Shown: in pieces, positions 6,055-10,766 of the stretch
Numbering within the stretch: position 1 is the stretch's first letter
Layout: each line of letters begins with the position of its first letter
NCBI GenBank assembly: GCA_030148045.1
Contig: JASBUE010000260.1
Coordinates: forward strand, 1-10,766
Length of the DNA: 10,766 nucleotides
From: Candidatus Tenderia sp.
GTDB taxonomy: Bacteria; Pseudomonadota; Gammaproteobacteria; Tenderiales; Tenderiaceae
Direction of reading: 5' to 3'
Notes under the pieces: generated by a model
Seen by the model: the letters and a program-made list of their open reading frames with translations, nothing else
The model's database searches: none
Told to the model about the DNA's origin: nothing
Program-made: the position numbers and the translations under genes

Positions 6055-6704
6055 CACAGCAAGCCGACACACAGCCACCCCGCCCCGCGCCACACTTTTC
6101 GGCGGACATTCCGGCGCGGCGCGAACAGGACGACGATAGCTGGATCCTCAGCTATGTCGATCTGTTCACCCTGTTGCTGGTGATGTTTGTGGTGATGCTG
6201 GCCTTTTCTTCGCCCGCGGACGAGAAAGCGCCGCCGCTCTCCCAGGTTGCGGGCAGGCATCAAGAACATTTGCTGGGCCGGTTCCAACAACAGCTCGCCG
6301 GGTTGATCGAGAAAGGTCAGATCGAGATCTCGGCCAGCGCCGCGGGCATCAGCCTGCAGCTGGAGGAGGAGATTCTGTTCGACAGCGGCACCGCTGTATT
6401 GCTGGCGCAGGGTGAAGCGCTGCTGGAGGAGCTGGCACCTTCTCTGCAACGCAGCGGCCAGGCTGTTACGGTGGAGGGCCATACCGACAACCGCCCCATC
6501 GCCACCGCCCGCTTCCCCTCCAACTGGGAGCTCTCCGGGGCGCGCGCCGCCCAGGTGGTGCGCCACCTGATCCGGCAGGGCGTTCCCGCAACGCGCCTGC
6601 GCGCCATCGGCTATGCCGACACCCGGCCGGTGGCTGGCAACGACACTGCGGCGGGCCGCGCCCGCAATCGCCGCGTTACCCTGCTGGTCAAACCGGCCGA
6701 TTGA
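6051..6704 (+). CDS. motB: MotB-type stator subunit with OmpA-like peptidoglycan-binding domain
   Basis: MotB pairs with MotA and anchors the stator to peptidoglycan. The 217-residue product has a short cytoplasmic tail, then one membrane helix at about 31-52 (WILSYVDLFTLLLVMFVVML) with the ion-binding Asp at residue 37. A linker of roughly 45 residues leads to an OmpA/MotB domain (about 100-215) containing LFDSGTA, EGHTDNRPI, FPSNWELSGARA and the closing GRARNRRVTL, all typical MotB signatures. It is shorter than E. coli MotB (308), mainly from a compact plug/linker and no C-terminal extension. The ATG at 6051 is chosen because AGAGG lies just upstream and it overlaps the motA stop; a TTG at 6036 would add five residues. 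The gene ends three bases before the convergent 6708 gene, leaving no space for a dedicated terminator. Confidence 0.9.
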   Translation: MTQQADTQPPRPAPHFSADIPARREQDDDSWILSYVDLFTLLLVMFVVMLAFSSPADEKAPPLSQVAGRHQEHLLGRFQQQLAGLIEKGQIEISASAAGISLQLEEEILFDSGTAVLLAQGEALLEELAPSLQRSGQAVTVEGHTDNRPIATARFPSNWELSGARAAQVVRHLIRQGVPATRLRAIGYADTRPVAGNDTAAGRARNRRVTLLVKPAD

Positions 6705-6707
6705 TAT

Positions 6708-7115
6708 TCAGCTGTCGAGTTCCGCCAGACTCTTCTGCGCCAATGTTTCGATGTCATTCAAGCGCATCCCGGTGCGCGCCAGAAAATCCTGGTCGAAGTC
6801 GCCGGGGTTGGCCCAGTAACGTCCCTTGATGTTGCAGCGGCTGGCCAGTTTGTCCAGCCCCAGGTCTTCCAGCTCGAAGCCCAGCTGCGTCCATTTGAGT
6901 GACAGACGTTCTTCCTTGGCGATGGATTTTTTGCCGCCCTCTTTCAGGCTGCGCAGGTAGACGGTGGTTTCGCGCACCACCGAGATGACGGCGCGCAGGG
7001 CCTTTTTCGACTCCTGTTTGCGTTGCTGTTTGGCGCGGCGCAGATTGCCCACCCACTGTTTGACGTGGGTGATGATGCTCAGCAGTTCCTTTGCGCTCAG
7101 TTCAGCCAATGGCAT
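6708..7115 (-). CDS. Protein of unknown function (135 residues)
   Basis: I cannot assign a family name. The product is basic and mostly helical in the first 60 residues (KQWVGNLRRAKQQRKQESKKAL, split here only for description, then RETTVYLRSLKEG). A more structured part follows: LSLKWTQLGFELEDLGLDKL, ASRCNIKGRYW, and DFDQDFLARTG. No signal peptide, membrane helix or metal motif is apparent; the single Cys (residue 94) is not in a motif. The KWTxLGFELEDLGL and KGRYWANP blocks look like conserved signatures, and I have the impression of similar hypothetical proteins in other gammaproteobacteria, which I cannot verify. The ATG at 7115 has no clear Shine-Dalgarno. It is convergent with motB (three-base gap) and divergent from the 7294 gene across 178 bases. 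Codon use resembles its neighbours. Confidence 0.75.
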   Translation of the reverse strand: MPLAELSAKELLSIITHVKQWVGNLRRAKQQRKQESKKALRAVISVVRETTVYLRSLKEGGKKSIAKEERLSLKWTQLGFELEDLGLDKLASRCNIKGRYWANPGDFDQDFLARTGMRLNDIETLAQKSLAELDS

Positions 7116-7275
7116 AAATGGTTAACGAGTGTTGTTGTGGTCCAGATTGTTGCATATCCCGCCGGCGCCGCTCCACTTTGACACAAAAGCAACACACGGG
7201 CCACTTACGATTGCGCTTCGAATCCGTGTTTATTACCACTGGCAAGCATCCTGCAACCAGACCTCGATTACCAAG

Positions 7276-7282
7276 TAAGGGA
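7276..7282 (+). promoter_or_regulatory. Ribosome binding site deciding the 7294 start
   Basis: TAAGGGA/AAGGGAG lies 11 bases before the ATG at 7294 and 20 bases before the next in-frame ATG at 7303, which favours 7294 as the start. The spacing is slightly long but acceptable. Confidence 0.5.
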
Positions 7283-7293
7283 GTCCCCGCCAG

Positions 7294-8259
7294 ATGTCGA
7301 CCATGAGTTATATCAGCGTCATGGAGCGCTATCACGAGTACGAAACGGCCATCAAGGAGATCATGACCTCCATCCTCACCGGCATCGCCGAGGAGCCGCT
7401 GTTTCAGAATAAGGAGACGCGCTGCGAGGCGATGCAGTCACTGGGCAAATGCTACCCCTTTGTCGAGCTGCTCTATATTCTCGATGGGCAAGGCGTCCAG
7501 CATGGCGACAGCGTCGCCGTCAGCAGTTCGCACCCGGCGGCCTACAGCGGCGACGGCAAGTCGCGTCGTCATCGTCCCTACTTTCTCAAAAAAATACCCG
7601 GCTGCCAGGTGGTGGTGACCGAGCCCTATCTCTCCACCGCCAACCGCAAACTCTGTGTCACCGCCATCATCAAATACGATCGTGGCGAACAGGACGGTTA
7701 CCTGGTGCTGGATGCCGACCTGATGGCCATCGTCGAATTTCTCATGGGGGATGCGCTGCGGCGCAAGTTCCAGCCGCTGTTCAAGTGGACCTACAGCGTC
7801 ATCGTGGTGGGCCTGTTTGCGGTGGTGGCGGCGTTGCTGTTCTCGGCCTTTTACGAACTGTTTCAGATGTTGGGTGCCGGTGAACTGAGTCAGGAGGTCA
7901 AGCTCAAGCCCTTTGGCGTAATCATCTTCCTGACCCTGGCGCTGGCCATCTTCGACCTGGGCAAGACCACACTGGAGGAAGAGGTGCTGATGCACAAGGA
8001 CATCTTCCGCCACAGCTCGACACGGCGCACCATTACCCGCTTCGTCGCCGCCATCCTGATCGCCGTCTCCATCGAGTCGCTGCTGTTGATGTTCAAGTCG
8101 GCATTGTGCGACGGCGCGGCACTGGTCTCGGCGGTGTGGATGATGCTGGCCGCCGTCGGCCTGTTGATCGGGCTGGGCCTGTATGTCTATCTCGGCGCTC
8201 GGGCCGAGGCGCTGCTGAAGCGCAACAACGGGGGGAGTCTGGTTAACCGCCGGCCCTGA
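7294..8259 (+). CDS. Membrane protein with N-terminal PDC/Cache-like sensor region
   Basis: The 321-residue product has a soluble part (1-165) and four predicted membrane helices at about 166-190, 206-224, 249-268 and 277-302. The soluble part resembles a PDC/Cache ligand-sensing fold: LLYILDGQGVQ, then the RPYF segment (94-97), TEPYLSTANRKLCVTAII (109-126) and DGYLVLDADL (134-143), which follow the order seen in Cache domains. Normally such domains are periplasmic between two helices, but here no helix or signal peptide precedes it. No histidine kinase, GGDEF, EAL, HAMP or chemoreceptor output domain is visible, so partner and output are unknown. The loop between helices two and three (about 225-248) is charged and may face the cytoplasm. 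The gene stands alone; its last 17 bases overlap the 3' end of msrB on the other strand. A sensory or membrane-scaffold role is inference. Confidence 0.82.
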   Translation: MSTMSYISVMERYHEYETAIKEIMTSILTGIAEEPLFQNKETRCEAMQSLGKCYPFVELLYILDGQGVQHGDSVAVSSSHPAAYSGDGKSRRHRPYFLKKIPGCQVVVTEPYLSTANRKLCVTAIIKYDRGEQDGYLVLDADLMAIVEFLMGDALRRKFQPLFKWTYSVIVVGLFAVVAALLFSAFYELFQMLGAGELSQEVKLKPFGVIIFLTLALAIFDLGKTTLEEEVLMHKDIFRHSSTRRTITRFVAAILIAVSIESLLLMFKSALCDGAALVSAVWMMLAAVGLLIGLGLYVYLGARAEALLKRNNGGSLVNRRP

Positions 8260-8641
8260 AGTTGAGCGAGGCGGAATTGATGCAATACCGCCGCCCGGTG
8301 GGCGGCGGCCCGTCTCTGAACACGTGGCCGAGATGGGCATCGCAGACGGCACAGCGTACTTCGGTGCGCCGCATGCCGTGGCGGGTATCGCTGTGCTCTT
8401 CGATGTTTTGCTGTTCCAGCGGCTGCCAGAAGCTGGGCCAGCCGCTGCCTGAATCATACTTGTGTTCGGAGAGAAACAGCGGCGTGTCGCAGCAGACGCA
8501 GTGATATACACCGGCCTGCTTCAGGTCATAATACTCTCCACTGAAGGCCATCTCGGTACCGCCCTGGCGGGTGATACGATATTGTTCCAGGGTCAGTTCG
8601 GCCTGCCATTCGGCATCCGTTTTAGTGATTTTCTTTGCCAT
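8243..8641 (-). CDS. msrB: Peptide methionine-R-sulfoxide reductase MsrB
   Basis: MsrB reduces methionine-R-sulfoxide in oxidised proteins, with electrons normally from thioredoxin. The 132-residue product matches the family length. It shows GVYHCVCC (zinc Cys 48 and 51), RCAVC (zinc Cys 97 and 100), HLGHVF, and the catalytic Cys 120 in RRYCINSASL. The position of the resolving Cys in E. coli MsrB (YDSGCGWPSF) is Ser 66 here (YDSGSGWPSF, AGC read from 8446-8444), so this is a one-Cys type enzyme, a variant known in many MsrBs. There is no signal peptide, so it is cytoplasmic. It starts 14 bases after the DUF465 gene on the same strand and is probably the last gene of that row; its 3' end overlaps the convergent 7294 gene by 17 bases. 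Confidence 0.96.
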   Translation of the reverse strand: MAKKITKTDAEWQAELTLEQYRITRQGGTEMAFSGEYYDLKQAGVYHCVCCDTPLFLSEHKYDSGSGWPSFWQPLEQQNIEEHSDTRHGMRRTEVRCAVCDAHLGHVFRDGPPPTGRRYCINSASLNFRAGG

Positions 8642-8655
8642 GGGGTTTTCCGTGA

Positions 8656-8868
8656 TTAAGCGGGCATATCGGGAATCAACATGCTTTCGAGTTTATGGAT
8701 CATATCCTTGAGTAGCAGTTTCCGTTTCTTCATGCGGCGCATCTGCATCGGGTCTACGTAAGGCTGTTGCTGCAGGCTGCCGATGGCCGTATCGAGATCG
8801 CGGTGCTCGACCTTTAGCAACGCGATTCTTTCTCTGATCTGCTCGACCTCTTCCTCGCTCGGATTCAT
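8656..8868 (-). CDS. DUF465 (YdcH-like) small coiled-coil protein
   Basis: The 70-residue product is almost wholly helical: EVEQIRERIALLKVEHRDLD, a short break with QPYVDP, then RRMKKRKLLLKDMIHKLES. The HRDLD motif and the KKRKLLLKD block are the signature of the DUF465/YdcH family, whose members are about 70-75 residues and have no well-established biochemical role. The frame is open to 8907, but the ATG at 8868 is chosen for family length and because a purine-rich GAGAAGGG precedes it, though very close. It lies 26 bases after ychJ and 14 before msrB, consistent with one transcript. No membrane segment. Confidence 0.9.
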   Translation of the reverse strand: MNPSEEEVEQIRERIALLKVEHRDLDTAIGSLQQQPYVDPMQMRRMKKRKLLLKDMIHKLESMLIPDMPA

Positions 8869-8894
8869 ACCCTTCTCTTTAGGTGGGCAACGTT

Positions 8895-9365
8895 TCAACC
8901 ACAACAACGCTTATACTTTTTTCCGCTGCCACAGGGGCAGGGATCGTTACGGCCGATTTTTCGCGCCGCCGGTGGTGGCAGAATATCACCGTCAATATAG
9001 AACCAACGGCCGTTTTCACGCACGAAGCGGCTGCGTTCATGCAGATATTGTAGCCGATCATGGCCGTTAAATTGAGCGATAAACTCGACCCGGCCGTCGC
9101 TGTCACCCGCCCCGCCGGCATCGGAGGCGACAATCTCCAGGCCGAACCAGCTGACATCGCGCTCCAGCCGCAGCTGTTCGGGGCGGGTGCTGGCATGCCA
9201 GGTCCGCAGCAAATAATCACTATTCCTCATGACAAATGCACAATAGCGCGAGCGCATCAACTGCTCCGCCCGCAGCGGTGATTCACCGCCCTCTATCCAG
9301 CGGCCGCAACAATCGGTATAGTTTTTCCCCGATCCGCAGGGACAGTAGCGTGGTTGCTCATTCAT
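8895..9365 (-). CDS. ychJ: YchJ family protein with two SEC-C motifs
   Basis: YchJ (UPF0225) proteins carry a SEC-C metal-binding motif at each end of an NTF2-like central fold; the motif binds zinc in SecA, and YchJ itself has no firmly established function that I know of. The 156-residue product has the N-terminal motif CPCGSGKNYTDCC (C8, C10, C19, C20) and a C-terminal copy in RNDPCPCGSGKKYKRCC (C143, C145, C154, C155). Between them, SPLRAEQLMRSRYCAFV and YLLRTWHxSTRP are typical family blocks. The ATG at 9365 overlaps the lysR stop by eight bases, so coupling with lysR is likely. All eight motif cysteines are intact. Cytoplasmic. Confidence 0.95.
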   Translation of the reverse strand: MNEQPRYCPCGSGKNYTDCCGRWIEGGESPLRAEQLMRSRYCAFVMRNSDYLLRTWHASTRPEQLRLERDVSWFGLEIVASDAGGAGDSDGRVEFIAQFNGHDRLQYLHERSRFVRENGRWFYIDGDILPPPAARKIGRNDPCPCGSGKKYKRCCG

Positions 9366-10248
9366 GGCGGCAGCTCTGGCGCAAAATATTCGCCAGCATG
9401 CACGTTGCTGGGCCGATCCGCTCGGGGTGACCGGGGATCATGTACAGGGTGGCAAAACGCCGCTGCCCTTCGCGCAGCGGCAGGGGTTTGAGTTTGCCTT
9501 GTTCGAGATATCCCTGCACCTGGTGCAGCGGCACCCAGCCGAAACCGAGTTCGGACAGCAGGGCCGCCACCGCCTTGTCGATGCTGGTGACACTCCAGCG
9601 GTGTTCGGAGCCCAGCCAGCCGGTGTCACGCTTGATGTAAAGCCCGGAGTCGCGAATCACCACCTGCAGTTCGCGGCGCAGGTCTTCGTGGGTCAGCTCG
9701 CGGCCGAGCCGGTGCAACCTGTGGCGGTGATGGGCCACGGCGATGAACTCCACGTCCAGCAACGGGTCTCCCAGATAGCCCTGCGGCACCTGCGCGCCGA
9801 TTACCAGGTCGGCACGCCCCTCCAGCAACGCCTCGTCGGCCCCCGACAATACCACCTCGTTCAGCTGCACCCGGGTGCCGCGACTGAGGGGCACGAACGC
9901 CTTCAGCGCCTGCATCAGATGGTCGCTGGGGAAGGCGGCGTCCACCACCAGGCGTACCTCGGGCTCCCAGCCCTGCTCCAGGTTCTGCGCCAGCGCCTCC
10001 AACTCGGCGGCATCGCTGACCAGCGCCTGCGAGCGGCGCAGCAGCACCTCGCCGGCTGCCGTCAGCCTGGCCTTGCGGCCTTCGAGCCGCAGCAGCGGCA
10101 CGCCGAGCTGTTCCTGCAGCTTGGCCACCGTATAGCTGATGGAGGACTGGCTGCGGTGTAGCCGCGCCGCGGCCTGGGCAAAGCCGCCGTGATCCACCAC
10201 GGCCTGCAGCACACGCCATTGTTCGAGTGTCACTTTGGGCGCTTTCAT
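9358..10248 (-). CDS. LysR-family transcriptional regulator
   Basis: The 296-residue product has the LysR layout: an N-terminal winged helix-turn-helix (about 6-65, with FAQAAARLHRSQSSISYTVAKLQ as the helix-turn-helix core followed by LGVPLL and RLTAAGEVLL), a linker helix, and a periplasmic-binding-like effector domain from about 90 to the end. The effector is not deducible. The ATG at 10248 is chosen over an upstream in-frame TTG at 10284 because the HTH then begins at the normal distance and the upstream stretch lies in the operator-like dyad. No good Shine-Dalgarno is seen. It diverges from a DoxX-family gene; LysR regulators commonly control the divergent neighbour and themselves, and I recall LysR next to DoxX/pirin genes in other proteobacteria. 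Its stop overlaps ychJ, so regulation may extend to that row. Confidence 0.93.
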   Translation of the reverse strand: MKAPKVTLEQWRVLQAVVDHGGFAQAAARLHRSQSSISYTVAKLQEQLGVPLLRLEGRKARLTAAGEVLLRRSQALVSDAAELEALAQNLEQGWEPEVRLVVDAAFPSDHLMQALKAFVPLSRGTRVQLNEVVLSGADEALLEGRADLVIGAQVPQGYLGDPLLDVEFIAVAHHRHRLHRLGRELTHEDLRRELQVVIRDSGLYIKRDTGWLGSEHRWSVTSIDKAVAALLSELGFGWVPLHQVQGYLEQGKLKPLPLREGQRRFATLYMIPGHPERIGPATCMLANILRQSCRHE

Positions 10249-10266
10249 GGCCAAAGTATCTAACAG

Positions 10267-10306
10267 TTCGATAATAATAAGCAAATTTTTGCGCTTTTAT
10301 ATCGAA
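10267..10306 (+). promoter_or_regulatory. Concentric double inverted repeat, probable LysR operator
   Basis: Outer arms TTCGATA (10267-10273) and TATCGAA (10300-10306) are perfectly complementary. Inner arms GCAAA (10281-10285) and TTTGC (10288-10292) are also perfect. Both dyads share the same centre at 10286.5, with seven bases between outer and inner arms on each side. It lies in the AT-rich gap between lysR (18 bases from its ATG) and the DoxX-family gene, where LysR proteins usually bind dyads as tetramers. The site also covers TATTAT on the minus strand (10276-10271), a possible lysR -10 box, which suggests autoregulation. Binding by this LysR is inference. Confidence 0.6.
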
Positions 10307-10316
10307 AATATTTTCC

Positions 10317-10322
10317 CATAAT
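10317..10322 (+). promoter_or_regulatory. Possible -10 box for the DoxX-family gene
   Basis: CATAAT matches five of six -10 positions and lies 37 bases before the ATG. No recognisable -35 box sits 16-18 bases upstream, where the sequence is instead the right arm region of the dyad. That is what an activator-dependent promoter would look like. Confidence 0.35.
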
Positions 10323-10346
10323 AGACTTACCTATACGGTCAACCAC

Positions 10347-10352
10347 AGGAGA
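10347..10352 (+). promoter_or_regulatory. Ribosome binding site of the DoxX-family gene
   Basis: AGGAGA lies seven bases before the ATG at 10360. It is the strongest Shine-Dalgarno in the window, and its integrity argues that the gene was functional until recently or still is. Confidence 0.7.
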
Positions 10353-10359
10353 CGAGACC

Positions 10360-10766
10360 ATGGAAAAGACAGCCATACTTATCGGACGCGTTTTTCTGGC
10401 GCATATTTTTCTCATCGCCGGCATCAATAAGATCGGCGGCTATGCCGGTACCCAGGGGTATATGGAATCCGTGGGTGTGCCGGGCATGTTGCTGCCGCTG
10501 GTCATTCTGGTTGAAATCGGCGGTGCTCTGGCGCTGATCCTCGGTTAGCAGACACGCTGGGCCGCCCTGGTCTTGGCCGGCTTTACCCTCCTGTCGGCAC
10601 TGATCTTTCACACCCATTTCGCTGAACAGACGCAGATGATCATGTTCATGAAGAATTTCGCCATAGCCGGTGGCCTGTTCTATGTCGCCGCCTTCGGCGC
10701 CGGCGCCTGGAGCCTGGATGCCCGCCGTGCCCACAGGCATGGACAGGCGCATCACAACCATTCACC
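10360..10766 (+). pseudogene. DoxX-family membrane protein interrupted by in-frame TAG (3' end outside window)
   Basis: DoxX-family proteins are small four-helix inner-membrane proteins; some are linked to redox processes, but most have no proven role. Codons 1-62 give a typical start: a helix with LIGRVFLAHIFLIAG, then INKIGGYAGTQGYMESVGVP and a second helix. Codon 63 is TAG (10546-10548). The same frame then stays open for 72 more codons to the window edge and encodes the rest of a DoxX protein: TRWAALVLAGFTLLSALIFH, then MFMKNFAIAGGLFYVAAFG, GAWSLDARR and a His-rich tail. A normal family member is about 130-140 residues, so the 62-residue product alone lacks half the helices. A single-base change from TAT/TAC, TGG or CAG explains the stop. 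It may be a young pseudogene, a sequencing error or, less likely, suppressed. It diverges from lysR. Confidence 0.85.

Noticed and set aside
7178..7183. Perfect TTGACA as a -35 box for the 7294 gene
   Set aside because: No acceptable -10 hexamer lies 15-19 bases downstream; the nearest candidate (TACGAT) is 22 bases away.
2..8446. A genome-wide habit of Cys-to-Ser change, since motif Cys positions in CmoA, the YkuD domain and MsrB are all Ser coded by AGY
   Set aside because: Cys residues in the radical SAM cluster, both SEC-C motifs, the MsrB zinc site and its catalytic position are intact, and Ser at the MsrB position is a common natural variant. Three cases do not make a trend.
7438..8511. 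Long open frame on the minus strand (about 357 codons) across the PDC-like gene and msrB
   Set aside because: It runs antisense through one gene and out of frame through another; the translation is rich in Gln, His and Gly with no recognisable fold.
9364..10161. Open frame on the plus strand opposite lysR
   Set aside because: lysR on the minus strand has a full, recognisable family sequence; the opposite frame has none.
10546..10554. Programmed readthrough of the TAG in the DoxX-family gene
   Set aside because: The following bases (CAG ACA) do not match the known TAG-CAR-YYA readthrough context, and no hairpin is evident; mutation or sequence error is simpler.

Overview
The window reads as an ordinary, gene-dense chromosomal segment of a GC-rich gammaproteobacterium. 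The evidence is a cmoA-cmoB tRNA-modification pair, a PA0069-type radical SAM gene, YchJ, a DUF465 (YdcH-like) protein and MsrB. The overall style, with high GC, short gaps and ATGA start/stop overlaps, would fit Chromatiales-like or purple-sulfur-type relatives, but that placement is inference. I see no rRNA, tRNA, CRISPR array, insertion sequence, integrase or phage gene.

Layout. (1) 2-1512, plus strand: the 3' part of cmoA overlaps complete cmoB; together they make cmo5U at tRNA position 34. (2) 1578-2180: an unrecognised small acidic protein whose C-terminal half is a 25-residue repeat. (3) 2252-3325: a radical SAM protein. (4) 5057-3392, minus strand: an exported LysM-YkuD-SPOR protein of the L,D-transpeptidase family, followed by a gamma-glutamylcyclotransferase-like gene. 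(5) 5251-6704, plus: a MotA/MotB-type ion-driven stator pair, preceded by a possible sigma-28 element. (6) 7115-6708, minus: an unrecognised conserved-looking protein. (7) 7294-8259, plus: a membrane protein with an N-terminal PDC/Cache-like region and four predicted helices. (8) 10248-8243, minus: a close-packed row of lysR, ychJ, DUF465 gene and msrB. (9) 10360 to the window end, plus: a DoxX-family gene diverging from lysR and interrupted by an in-frame TAG.

The points that deserve a second look are these. The YkuD-domain protein has Ser where the catalytic Cys belongs, with the rest of the motif intact and with LysM and SPOR wall-binding modules on either side. The DoxX-family gene carries an amber codon followed by 72 well-conserved-looking open codons. 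The lysR/doxX gap holds a perfectly concentric double inverted repeat, a strong operator candidate. The 25-residue repeat protein and the PDC-like membrane protein have no assigned role. I did not find a clearly new multi-gene system; the interest lies in these individual anomalies.
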